A stretch of 64,000 nt of DNA from Dastarcus helophoroides (taxonomy: Eukaryota > Arthropoda > Insecta > Coleoptera > Bothrideridae), in the NCBI GenBank assembly GCA_028583605.1, contig CM053326.1:8812587-8876586 (forward strand), read 5' to 3'. Numbering within the stretch: the first letter of the stretch is position 1; each line of letters begins with the position of its first letter. The position numbers were made by a program, and so were the translations under genes. The notes under the pieces are model-generated. The model searched no databases and had not been told where the DNA came from. It worked only from the letters and a program-made list of their open reading frames with translations. Below, one piece after another: positions 22,248 to 32,855 of this stretch.

Positions 22248-22779
22248 TATAGGACGTTTCATTTAAAAAAGGCAAGTTTACTGTATAGTAAGAAATAATT
22301 TCAGAATGTGCGCCTCCTAGTGTTCTACCTTTGTAGTAAACAATTTTTGTTATCAAAATAATTGTAGGAGCTATAGGGCGTTATTGTACTGTATTGACTC
22401 ACCCTGCATAAAGAAAAAATAACTTTTTCTGATTTGAAAAAGAAACCCTTTTTACCTCTTTATTCTTGCTGGGTATTTTGCCACCAGCATGTTAGGAAAA
22501 ATAGGATACATTTAAGTTGACTACTTATGACACAAAATCAATTATAAAAGATATTTAGTCGGTAGCCATTATTTAGGATCCATTTGATTGGATACATTTC
22601 AAGCATAATAATAATAAAATTTAGGAAATCTGAAAACCTAATGAATCAGGAATTTCAAGATGACAATTGTGGAGCCATTGTGATTGTTTTTAGGAATGGA
22701 TTAAAAATGTTTTGAACATTAATTGAGTTTAATTGAACCCAGAAGGATACACATACACCAAAGAAAATGTCTTAAAACA
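22248..22779. other. Fragmentary CAGGGTG-family debris
   Basis: Near 22400 the sequence TATTGACTCACCCTGCATA reads in reverse as a TGCAGGGTGAGTCA terminus, the right end of another family member without a visible left partner. The rest up to 22780 has no recognised feature. Confidence 0.4.
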
Positions 22780-23015
22780 ACTGTACTTTTTTCCACTCGA
22801 ACTTAAAAATAAACAAGTAACTGCTGACTATTAAAAATGGCAATTGTTAGTTTCTTCTAAATAAAATCAAGACGAATCGGAATTTACTTGATTTCTCAGA
22901 TGAATATTGATAGACAGTATATTCTGCACTACTGTGCTCATTACACTTCCTTGTATTTCTAACCGTTTTCGAAATCCCAGTAATAGAAATAAAATTTGGT
23001 TTATCCTGTATACTA
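22780..23015 (+). repeat. Interspersed repeat shared with 60775-61025
   Basis: Shared blocks are AAATAAACAAGT, TTTCTAAATAAAAT, AAGACGAAT-GGAATT, ATTCTGCACTACT and TTCCTTGTAT-TCTAA. Divergence is substantial. No coding potential and no clear boundary. Class unknown. Confidence 0.6.
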
Positions 23016-23385
23016 TTGCGTCATATCCTTTTGCTGAATTAAAAGTTTAAGTCCTTAAATAACATGTCGTTACCCCTACAATATATAAGTTAATTAACTA
23101 AAAGGAAATGTGTACCTTGTATACTGTGCATTGTTTAAATTGTGTTTTAATTTTATTTTGCGGCGCACCAGATTAAAACAGAAATATCACACAGTTGACA
23201 GACAAAGGCATAACAAAGAAAGAGTAGATATAATAAGAATATAGAAGATACAAAACCTACAAATAATAATTTAAATGTACAAATAATGAAATTTTTATTT
23301 TTGGTATCACAATTTAAAAATTAAAAAACACTGTTACATTATAGTTTTAAATTTTCACCTCTGTCGGCAGTCCACATAACTCTCG

Positions 23386-23410
23386 TTTTATTTATTTATT
23401 TATTTATTTT
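23386..23410. repeat. (TTTA)n microsatellite
   Basis: Six TTTA units within otherwise featureless AT-rich DNA spanning about 23016-23935, where I see no gene. Confidence 0.8.
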
Positions 23411-23943
23411 TATCCATGTCTTAATAAATACTCATATCAATACAAAATTTTGAGGTTTGGGCCCCTATGCGTCAGGAAATTCAGATCTGTTTCCGATTAA
23501 GTTATAGAGGCCGCCAGCTGCGTAAAATAAAATATGTTTAAAACCCCATAACTTTTTTATACTATTTAGATATCTTGATTTTGGTCTTAAGTTCTTATTT
23601 TCCAATATATTTCAGATAAAAAAAAATATCTCTTGCGGCGTTTTTCAGATATTTCATTTTGAAACTTCCAATGTTGGTGTTTAGATTCTTGTAGCACTAT
23701 TTAGTTGTTTATCTGAGTGATTTACCATTAAATTTATGTCAAAATATCCATTTCATGTAAAATGTGTTTTCTCCTTATTTTTCTTGTTCAAATAATAACT
23801 TGTTCAATATTTCCCGAATTGTTTAATAGGTCGTGGCAATCGAATGTTATGGACTGCTCTGACTGTTAGTTGAACTTTTTGGATTTTTGTTTTTGAAGCT
23901 ATATGGAATCAATTGTTTATAAAAAAATATTAATGGTCAACCA

Positions 23944-25187
23944 CAGTGGCGGCTAGTGCTAAGGTTTGCAGGTTTGCGCAACCTCCAAAAAAACGCTGGG
24001 ATAAAAAAGAAAGTAAATTGTTCTTTATGTTGTTTATTTTATTTATTGATAACAGATTTATCGTTACCAAACATACTGCTGACTATTGCGGATTCCGCCA
24101 ATTCGTAAGGGTTTGACGACATTATTGGGTCCATGGTTTGCAAAGTTTGCAGGCTAGACTGCAAACTTTGCTTTACACATATGCACCTGCGCGTTAACTC
24201 ATATTTTGTTCGCTTAAAATACTTGCCCATAAGCAAGCATTAGGTTGCACTTGTGGGTTCAAACCAAATATTGATTCGCTATTATAATCTGTCATCGGTC
24301 AATGTTGGAGGTTTTGAAACACAAATAAAAATGAATTCAGTGCAAAGTTTAATTGCACAGCCATTCTGTAACCGATCTGTGTCGGAAAAACTGGAAATTA
24401 AGCGACGTGGATCACCTATTCCAGACTTAAATATTGTGCAGATGGTGTCTTGTAAAAAGCGAAGTTTTAACAGAAGTAATTCGCGAAGCTAAAGAAGTAC
24501 CTATGTAACATTGTTATCTGCTAAGCCAAAGAACGATTCAGCTTCACTGGCCCTTTAATTGCAGCAACTTTATTTTTTTCTGAAAAGTTTAACCAACATA
24601 GAATCACTTTTCCCGAAAAGAATTTTAAAGAAACCGCTAAGGTTTATCCATTTTTTAATTTACGAAAACTAAGAACTGAATTTTCTGTAATTTACGAAAC
24701 AGAAAAGTTTTAATGGTCTTTTGGTTTACTTGTACTCTATAACATTATTTCAGAAAACAGTGAGCTTAGTGAAACCCTAAATCTTTTAAAAATCCTGATA
24801 ACTATCCCAATGGCTTCTACTGAAGCAGAGTGGTGCTTCTCCAGTCTGAAAAGAATAGAAACTTTTTAAAAAAATACATTATGCCAGAGAAGATTGTCCG
24901 CATTAGCGATGCCTTCAAAGAAAAGGACTTAATTGAAGGGATACTTGACTTCAGTAAAAAGTTATTGATAAATTTGCAGCTGCCAAAGATCGTCCGTCAT
25001 ATGGACTTCCTCTTCTTTTTCTTTTGTTTTTTTGCGAATATAAAAAAAGGAGATATATGTATAACATATATCAATTTAAAATCATAAATATCCCTTCTTC
25101 CAGCTTAATTTAAAATTTCCAGTTTCGGCACATTTTTGCAAATGTCACTTTGCAACCCCCAAATTTTATTAGCACCAGCCGCCACTG
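23944..25187 (+). mobile_element. hAT element (1244 bp), ZMYM1-like family, internally deleted
   Basis: The ends CAGTGGCGGCTAGTGCT and AGCACCAGCCGCCACTG are inverted. A perfect 8-bp target duplication GTCAACCA flanks the element (23936-23943 and 25188-25195). Autonomous relatives would be far longer, so most of the transposase gene has been lost. Two decayed pieces of it remain (see 24330-25060). The same TIR type occurs at 2382 and 29836. Confidence 0.93.
24253..25060 (+). pseudogene. hAT transposase (ZMYM1-like), deleted and frameshifted
   Basis: The first piece (24253-24492) contains VSEKLEIKRRGSPIPDLNIV, which resembles the region near the N-terminus of insect ZMYM1-type hAT proteins. 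A large internal deletion removes the DDE core. The second piece (about 24556-25060) includes YPFFNLRKLRTEFSVIY, then LLKILITIPMASTEAEWCFS and SLKRIETF. This is the C-terminal dimerisation domain, where a T-x-x-A/S-E-x-x-FS-LKRIKT motif is standard. A stop after ETF is followed by a +1 shift into FLKKYIMPEKIVRISDAFKE. It encodes no working enzyme. The family call rests on the C-terminal motif and matching TIRs. Confidence 0.75.
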
Positions 25188-25538
25188 GTCAACCACTATA
25201 AATACCCGGAAAGTTCTATTACAGGAAATTTCAAATGTTGCGAGTCATTTCGAAATAATAACTATCTTTTACTTTAAAATAAAGAAAAGGTTTGACAAAC
25301 TCGCTGTTAAAAAATGTATAAGGGTTTTAAAGGCAGATATTTTAGGCATAAAATAAATGTTGTTAATAATATTTAGTATTCTGTGGTTCTTAACTCTAAA
25401 TACATTTTTGTTTATGCCATTTTTGCTGTATTTTAATCAATTTAATTGTTAACATTGGAGGTTTCAAAGTCATATATCTCGATATACAATACGAGATAGC
25501 TACTTTTGTAAAGTATACTTTTTTATGTAAAAAATGTT

Positions 25539-25588
<50 letters not shown>
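25539..25588. repeat. (GA)n microsatellite
   Basis: About 25 GA units with one GACA interruption near 25562. An ORF with poly-Leu/Ser on the minus strand (25396-25623) is only a translation of this repeat. Confidence 0.95.
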
Positions 25589-25618
25589 AAGACGGGAATG
25601 AACAATTTGTAGGTTAAT

Positions 25619-25650
25619 TCCATAGATCTGACACTAGTGTGAGATCTATG
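25619..25650. repeat. 32-bp palindrome
   Basis: CCATAGATCT, a central ACACTAGTGT and AGATCTATGG form a palindrome with a single G/G mismatch pair. Confidence 0.8.
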
Positions 25651-26252
25651 GTTAACTCTATATGTGTACTAACGAGACTAATAAGTTATTTATGTCAGAA
25701 TTGTAGAAAGGGCTCATTTAAGATTGGAGATTTTTTTTGTAGAGCAGTTTGCAATGTCTAACATCACACTTTTAGATTTTTATGCAATCCGAACTAAATA
25801 ATATATATATGTCTTATTGCAGAGAACAGAAGCTTATGTATAGAAATTGTAAAGTATAAACTGGAGTAATGGAGTAAAAGTTTAATATTGCGGAACTCTC
25901 GCCAGGGGAAACATAGCGTTTAAACTTTTTATGAAGTTTCCTAACTTGTTATAGGGGAGTTTTATTAAAAAATTCCGCGCTGCGGAATTTTGCATATATC
26001 CGATTTAATTTTTAAATCTGCATTTCCGCTCACATGTAACCACCTGCACATGGAAATGTTATTGAAAATTCTACTACCGGAGGCGGGTTAGGCGTATGTG
26101 AATTTTCTGCAGAAATTCTCCATTTTCGGTTTTTCCCCTTATTGTGACAAGATTCATTTAAATTTGACTGAAAATTTAATTTTTGCAGAATTTATTATTG
26201 TTCATGTAATATTTATGAAATAAAATTTAAATAAATATTTGCCTATTTTTAT

Positions 26253-26890
26253 ATACTAGGTGATTTTAAAAGTAGTACCATAAATTTAGGATTGTTTTTT
26301 AAAGCCCCAAATACGACGAAAAGTTTATATAAACATATGACGTGAAACGCTTCCTTTAGGAATTACAGGGTGTACAGGGTTAGTTCCTGGTTATAGTTTT
26401 TAATTGCTAATTGCGAAACGTATGCAGATAACTGAATGAAATTCGGCACAACTCCATACCTTTTCGTGTCCTTTCCAAAAATGTAAGAATTAATTAACAC
26501 ATCTTAACTACTAGTGGGTATATATCAGGGGGGACAGTGCTGAAATCGTGCTTTATTTATTTCGTGCTTACTTTAGTCGCAGCTTCGTATTAAAAATATA
26601 AACTAAAAACGTTTTTGCTTAAAAAAGATACTCCTAGTGAAATTCGATATTGTTAGCTCTTTTCGAGTAATTAATTCTTATATTTTTGGAAAGGACACGA
26701 AAGGTATGAAATTGTGCCACATTTCATTTAAATATCTGCAGACGTTTCGCAACTATTAATTAAAAACTATAATCAGGAACTAACCTTCCACACCCTATAA
26801 ATCGAAAACGAAGCGTTCTAAGATATCTTATTTTGGGCTCTAAAATACAAACCTGAATTTATGGTACTACTTTTAGAATCACTTTGTATA
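26253..26890. mobile_element. Palindromic foldback, about 240-bp arms (family also at 56989)
   Basis: TATACTAGGTGATTTTAAAA at the left is mirrored by a TATACAAAGTGATTCTAAAA end at the right. The arms share GTAGTACCATAAATT, CCATACCTTTTCGTGTCC and TTTTTAATTA blocks in inverse order. The loop spans about 26510-26650. No ORF. A second member occupies 56989-57976. Confidence 0.82.
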
Positions 26891-26974
26891 TGTATTGAAG
26901 TTCGTTTAGTATAATGATATTCTTAACCAGCTAGGCAGAAAATGTGATAATAATATTTTCATTTTCTCATTACC

Positions 26975-27029
26975 CTAACGGAATTTTTTCCCAGTGAGGG
27001 AGTCGTGGCTTAGTATTTATAATTTCCGA
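26975..27029 (-). mobile_element. Terminal 55 bp of the 3' LTR (truncated)
   Basis: TAACGGAATTTTTTCCCAGT and the following GAGTCGTGGCTTAGTATTTA repeat the first 55 bp of the LTR at 27397. In minus-strand orientation this is the very end of the 3' LTR. All of the rest of that LTR and nearly all of the internal region are deleted. Confidence 0.7.
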
Positions 27030-27396
27030 AATCAAATAAAAAATTGATTAAGAGACACCAATACTTCAAACCAAAGTTAAAAGTGAATACTCAGTTTAAA
27101 AGTTTAAGTCAATATTTAATAAGTGTCAAAAACTAATATTTCAAGTTAATTATAAAATCCAAAATATAGATCTCCAAAGTAGAAATCAACAAAGTTCAAA
27201 ACTAATACGTGAGCTTGCAATAATCAGCCCATAAGGCAAATCCAAAAACAAAAATTGTAAGTCACCAAACCAATTAACTATTACCAATAAATCAAACAAA
27301 GTCAAATAGGGGATAATTAAATGCAAAGTCAAGTCACAAAGAAAATTATCACACCAGCTTATAAAAAAGAGGGCCTCACATTGGGCGCCAAAATAC
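27030..27396 (-). mobile_element. LTR retroelement leader with primer-binding site
   Basis: Read on the minus strand, six bases (GTATTT) after the LTR terminus CCGTTAACA comes TGGCGCCCAATGTGAGG (27374-27390). This is a TGGCGCC-type tRNA primer-binding site as used by many insect and vertebrate retroelements. About 345 bp of untranslated leader follow with no gag ORF. It fixes the element's orientation as minus. Confidence 0.75.
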
Positions 27397-28905
27397 TGTT
27401 AACGGAATTTTTCCCCAGTGAAGGAGTCGTGGCTTAGTATTTATAATTTCCGATAAATTCTTCTAAGTGTCACTATAAAGCTATGAAATAATTTCCTTCA
27501 CTATCGCCGGCTAGCGTTGGGGAAAGAGCAAGCGCCTCTTCTTATTACAGAGTGGGAGTCGTACACCCCTGTGAGGACCCCTCGTTTGGGCCAAGGTGAT
27601 AATCTAGTAAGGGGAAAACTTTCCAAAAATTGACAAGTCCGGAACTCAGGAGTGAAAATATTTTTAAGTCCCAGATTCCGCTTAAATCGAATTAAGTTTG
27701 GTAATTGCGCGGCACGACGGCTAAAGAATACCAAAAAGGGGCGCCAGGTGATTTTAAATCACGCAATTTACCTAACGGAGACGTAGAAAAATCACCAAAA
27801 TATACCCAAAACGGAAGCTGGACAACTCACTCCTAGATGGCGTAGTTCCTGGGAGCGGCTCGTCTCGTTGCCACTCTCTCTCTCTGTGACCTACCTTGTT
27901 AAGATTGTTGCCGTCTATGTTTTTAACCTTACAATTTAGGCAGACAGGAAAATAATTCTTAGAACCAATAAAACAAAATATTTCAAAGGCACAATACGTT
28001 CAAGTGCATTGCACGTTCTTTTAAAAATTAACAATATACGCACACAAGGTAAGTGTATCTCTCACAAAATTTCTTATTCCGATTTTAGGTTATTGACACT
28101 ATTCATGTTAAAGAAAGTGTGCACTTTGTTCCGTACAGTTTTTTACAAAAGCTGGTAAACTTTACCTTTGAAATATATTTGACATACTCGATTCAGGATT
28201 CAGGTAATATATCAAACCGTATTATAATTTAGTAAAATCCAAAAGACTGACACATATATGGTTCCAACTAAGCTGAGACAATTCTGACATAATAATATAA
28301 AGTAAGTGATCGTCGCGAAGGATCCCAGGTCAACGTGGATACTTGTACTTCACGCGGCCACTGCGTAGGTTTACAAAAACTTGCTTCACCGAAGTCCTCG
28401 AAGCCCACACTTGGAGGTTTCTACGAGGCGGTGGAACTCCTCGTGTCTCTACACAGGTCGTGATTGAAAGATCAGAGATGGATCCAAAATAAAGATGACA
28501 AGGATCTCAAAATGAAACTGGCAAGGATCCAACCGAAAAAGAGCCTTGGTTATTGATAGGCTCTGCCGCGTGCTTGGGGAGCACCTCCTTACTTATTCCG
28601 GAAAAACCGAAACCATCTGAGGCTTTCGTCCTAACCCAGTAACACCATGAAATACAATCGCCCCAGACGGTCCGAAGATGGGTAACAGTAAATATCCCAC
28701 AGGAAAAACATCCAAAATCCACTTGGAAACCTCTGTAACCTCACCTTGAGAAGGATGACACCCAAGTGCACGACCAGAGAGAAGATGGCCGATTTCCTCC
28801 AGACCAAGACTGACAGAAGATATGCCAGCACGTGCAAAACCAACAGCTGTATGTTTGGTGGCCTAGCCACAAGCACTATCTCTAATGAAAATTTAAACCG
28901 TAACA
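27397..28905 (-). mobile_element. 5' LTR of a retroelement, copy 1 (1.5 kb)
   Basis: The LTR runs from TGTTAACGGAATTTTTCCCC (27397) to TTTAAACCGTAACA (28905), so it has TG...CA ends on both strands. It matches 50422-52144 over its length, with indels. It has no intact gene; the ORFs at 27501-27734, 28507-28722 and 28631-28906 lie within non-coding LTR DNA. A 23-bp unit starting GGATC-CAAAATAAA is repeated twice at 28480-28523, against three times in copy 2. Superfamily (Gypsy or Bel/Pao) cannot be told because no pol is left. Confidence 0.82.
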
Positions 28906-29055
28906 ATTTGTTTACTTATAAATATCATACATATTATCTTTGAGTTAGATTATAAATTTTGACATTTGTTCAAACTATTTATTTCTTATCCTTAAACATT
29001 TTGTATAGAAATGACATGACAAAGTGACATATTCAACCACATTATTTGTCGTACC

Positions 29056-29726
29056 TAGAGGATTTGATTCCAAGATCCCGATTTGCGGGATCCCTGGATC
29101 CCGACAGCTTTTCAGTCCTAAAATTTTCGGAATTAAATTTTTCTGATCCCGAGAATTTCGGGATTGAGATTATTTAAAAAAATGTAAAATATATTGCACA
29201 TAGCGAAACGCTCAGTGCCAGTGTCCTCAATAAAATTTCTTGCCTATTTTTTTAATATAAAATACAGTTTTATTCCAAGCAAGTACTATAAATTAACCCA
29301 CCAAGGATGCTATGCATGTTTGAAATAAAACTAAAAAGTTTGGTGACGGACGTGCTATTATTTGTTAGGTCATATTTTCGTAATTCAAATTAGAATGTTC
29401 CTATTAACTTAATTTTATTTATATTTAATGGAAGTGTGAGTGGTTAAGGTTTTTTCTATTTTGTGAAATGTTAAAGAGTTGTTGAAAAAGGAATAAGTTT
29501 AACATAAAGAGTGAATGATTTAAAAAGTCACAGACACTTTTAGGGTGATTAGTTAGAAAAGAGGAAAATGCATTGATTTATGTCTAAATTTTGATTGACT
29601 TTTATAAAATTTTCTTCTCTTTTATTCGTAACCTTCAATAACGAAATAATCCCGGAATCTCAGGATTGACTAAATATAATCCCGAAATCCCGGGAGTAGA
29701 AATAAAGACCGAGATCGAATTCCTTA
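29056..29726. mobile_element. hAT-like MITE (671 bp) with GATCCCG-rich ends
   Basis: The left end reads TAGAGGATTTGATTCC, followed by AGATCCCGATTTGCGGGATC. The right end mirrors as TAAGGAATTCGATCTCGGTC followed by a CCCGGGATTTCGGGATT block. Near-identical 8-bp flanks, GTCGTACC (29048-29055) and ATCGTACC (29727-29734), differ at the first base. Such CCCGGGAT-type ends and 8-bp duplications are known for a group of hAT elements. No ORF is inside. Confidence 0.7.
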
Positions 29727-29835
29727 ATCGTACCGAATTATGACTGATGAGCGCAATACTTGAAGGTATTTAATTTAAACATTGCCATTTTTACACTGAA
29801 TAACATAGTTATTAGATAGAAATGTAGATGGGGTG
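29599..29835. repeat. Duplicated flank of the hAT element, left copy
   Basis: This segment holds the right end of the preceding MITE plus about 109 bp of flank, and ends with ATGGGGTG. It recurs at 31411-31643 with roughly 10 differences. The left copy stops exactly where the hAT terminus CAGTGGCGGCTCG begins. Confidence 0.9.
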
Positions 29836-31410
29836 CAGTGGCGGCTCGCATATAGGCACTGCGGAACTGCAGCACCCCCAACTTCCATCTATCAATAACC
29901 TTTAATGTGAGGTCTTTTTTCTTTTGCTCTTTTCTTATATGTGTTTGTACAATATGCATATAACCCTTAAGGTTAATATCAGTAGCAATGCCCCAATTCA
30001 TGAAAAAAGATGCAAACGTAATATTTGTGTGGAGTAAGGAACTGTGTGCTCCACAGTTTCAACGCCGAGGTATTTGAACGTTGTACGTTTGCGCGCGTAG
30101 GAAGCTTCATATGCTACTCCAAAGGTGAGAAGGCACTGCTCTTCCTGCAGTACTGCCTGTGGCGTATTGGATTAGCGGCTAAACTCTGCTATTACTATCT
30201 ACTCGGCACAACGCTAAAGCTTGCGGTTACCATCATTCCCGGCGATTTTTTTTTTTGCCGCGAGCGAAATCGAAGCAATGCGAATCGAACGCATAATTTA
30301 GCGCCATTACTTCAAAATTGTTTTGTTTTGTTTTGATTTAATGCGGATTGTAGAAAAGCAACATTATCTCCAAGGAAAAATGCTTTACGTTGCAAATAAT
30401 TAATATTCAATTAAATATTGTTTGTTAGTTGGGATTAGTATTAACTTAATAAATTTTCTTAAGAAAAAAGTTTTATGTAATTATTTCAGAAAAAATAAAA
30501 ACCTTTGAAGGCAATTTGTTTTTGCAAAAGTGAATTATTTTGTAAAAAATAATTCATTTTTATTTTTAAAATCGTATTAATAGATAACGATAAATAATGA
30601 AATGATAATTTTCTGCCTTAAGTCATGCAATAATCTTCTAAATTAAAGAGTAAATTAAATTTTGTTTAAAAAATTTCATTTTCAAATTTTGTATTTATAC
30701 TCAAATTTTAACCTTTTGTTGAATATTTGAATATGAAATGTCGATTTTATTTTAAAATTTCAATAAAAATTTTTAAAATAAATTTGGAGATTTTTTTTTA
30801 ATTTTCGATTTTAATCATGAGCTTTCGGCTGTATTTTTTGTAATATTGAACTTACTTGCAGTTACGATGCCCAGTTTATTTTCCTTTCATAAAAAATAAA
30901 TGCGATCTCGAGAAATTCGTGTGTTTAAAGTTAACGGATATACAGCCAATTTCAAAACTGCTATTTTAGAATTAAGAAAAAAACACTCATGGCAGAAGCT
31001 AAAGAAGTGTGTGACTGTATAATTGTTGATATATTGGACAGATATTCTTCCACTAATCATTTAGTGGCTGCTAAATTGTTCGACAAGATACGCTTCTCAG
31101 AAGGGACAGTACTGACCACTGATGCATATCCCATAATTGACAAAGAAAAACCTTCAACTGAACTAAAAGTTTTTTATTCTAGGTCTGATATTCATGATTA
31201 TTGTAAATTAATTGATCTGCCGAAATTTATCTTGGAAAACAATTTAGATGATGTTTTTAGTGAAATTATAAAATTAATTAAAACCCTTTTGACAATTCCT
31301 TCAGATGCAGAATGCTGCTTTTCAACACTGAGAAGGATCAAAACTTTTCTAAGAAGCACTATGAAATGCAGTGCTTTTAATTGAAAAAGATTTCTGTAGT
31401 TCTCATCCAG
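29836..31410 (+). mobile_element. hAT element, ZMYM1-like, right end missing
   Basis: It starts CAGTGGCGGCTCGCATATAG, then GGCACTGCGGAACTGCAG, matching the ends of the 2382 and 23944 elements. The expected mirror end ...CCGCCACTG is absent. Instead the element breaks off near 31410 and is followed by a second copy of its own left flank. A transposase remnant lies at 30989-31384. A patch at 30100-30330 is much more GC-rich than its surroundings. Confidence 0.8.
30962..31384 (+). pseudogene. hAT transposase C-terminal half (ZMYM1-like)
   Basis: An open frame of 131 codons from the ATG at 30989. AEAKEVCDCIIVDILDRYSS and HLVAAKLFDKIRF resemble the region after the RNase-H-like core in ZMYM1-type hAT proteins. 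LLTIPSDAECCFSTLRRIKT and FLRSTM form the C-terminal dimerisation domain. Here the usual T-x-x-E/S-A-E spacing is shortened by a few residues (IPSDAECCF). The segment joining the two blocks is shorter than in relatives, so this is a deletion derivative. The N-terminal zinc-finger and catalytic parts are not present upstream. Confidence 0.75.
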
Positions 31411-31643
31411 CTTTTATAATTTTTCTCTTTTATTCGTAACCTTCAATAACGAAATAATCCCGGGATCTCAGGATTGACTAAATATAATCCTGAAATCCCG
31501 GGAGTAGAAATAAGGACCGAGATCGAATTCCTTAATCGTACCGAATTATGACTGATGAGCGCAATACTTGAAGATATTTAAATTAAACATTGCCATTTTT
31601 ACACTGAATAACTTAGTTATTAGATAGAAATGTAGATGGGGTG
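31411..31643. repeat. Duplicated flank of the hAT element, right copy (empty site)
   Basis: Second copy of 29599-29835. It ends ATGGGGTG and then runs straight into TTAAGAGAATT, the sequence expected for the unoccupied target site. So this copy shows the pre-insertion site. Confidence 0.9.
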
Positions 31644-32572
31644 TTAAGAGAATTAGTGAAAAAAAATCTTCCTGAATTTCAAGAATTTCATGTCTACTTT
31701 GTTATATTTATGGAGCAGCCCTTTAAACAAATTATTAATAATGTAATATGGAGTATATTTTGGGGACATTATGTTCAAGAACTTTTTAGTTATTGTAGAT
31801 TATTTAGAAATGTAATTCATCGAATTTAGAATCAGTTTTGGGACTTCCAAGCAAAAGATAAAATGACCTGTACCTGAATTATTTTCGTAAGGTTTGTTAT
31901 CAAAGGGAACCTGTTAATTCTGAATAATATTGAATTTCATAGATCACGCTTTTAAATAATCTACAATAAATAACAAAATTCTTAAAGATAATGTCATACA
32001 CGCTTGGCCTTAATATTTCTAATGTTTTTTAATCAATTCAATTATTAGCATAAGAAGTTTCAAGATATTCCTAAAATTCAATGAAGTTTTTTTTTTTTCA
32101 GAAATTCTCCAAACACACCATTTACATTAATAATTACTAAGAGGAAGGACATTGTATAAATTAAACATCTTTCAGAATTGCTATCATCATATTTTCATTA
32201 TAATAAATATAATCTTGCAGAATATTTGACACCTTGTCATTTGTTCCTCTACCTATAAAATGGGTAAGTACAAGAAAAATTTAAATAGCTTGAACAATTT
32301 TAACAATTTCTAGTTTATGATAAGGTCTGAGAAATGTCCTTGCCTCGACCACTTTAAAGCAGCCCCTAGTGTTATTCGGCTCCGACCAATAAGAGCAAAC
32401 ATACCAGCACTGGTGCTGACAGAATATACGTTTTGTTTAAATGCCACCCGGAACTACCGGACTCGTGACCTATGGAATAGATGACAAAGAGTTTTAATTA
32501 CCAGGACAGAATCTTAGTAAATAAAAAATTATGAAACCAGTACATAGTAAGTACGCTGTGCTATAGATTTCA
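31644..32572. other. Intergenic, no recognised gene
   Basis: No protein family is recognised. A GC-richer stretch at 32330-32470 lacks a long frame. The 62-codon ORF beginning at 31641 is not supported. Confidence 0.4.
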
Positions 32573-32855
32573 TTTTAATATTTGTTCGACTCAGTTTAAA
32601 AATATTTAAATTTCTAACCATCACCTCAGGACAGCTGATAAAGATAGGTCAGTTTATTTTACACAGAATATGAAAAAAAATGCAATGGAGAACACCAAAA
32701 TTAGACATTTTTAGGTAAATTATAAGGATATAAAAAAATATCTAAAGAAGTTTGTAGCATTGAATATCGATATTTCATTCTTATTTGAGCTAGTCAGCAA
32801 TGCGTAACAAGCAAAGAGAACGATAAGGAAGAAAGAAGTAGTTAACAATTCAAAT

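Larger units (their letters stand above)
25196..26252. other. Intergenic; microsatellite and small palindrome
   Basis: No gene recognised. It contains a GA microsatellite (25539-25588) and a 32-bp near-perfect palindrome centred at about 25634 (CCATAGATCT against AGATCTATGG). Confidence 0.5.

Noticed and set aside
25396..25623. Leu/Ser-rich minus-strand ORF
   Set aside because: A translation of the GA microsatellite.
28507..28906. 71- and 91-codon minus-strand ORFs as retroelement genes
   Set aside because: They lie wholly inside the LTR, and the matching LTR at 50422 has different frames open.
29741..29770. CTGATGAGCGC as a hammerhead start
   Set aside because: No GAAA follows at a stem II distance, and no stem I partner was found.
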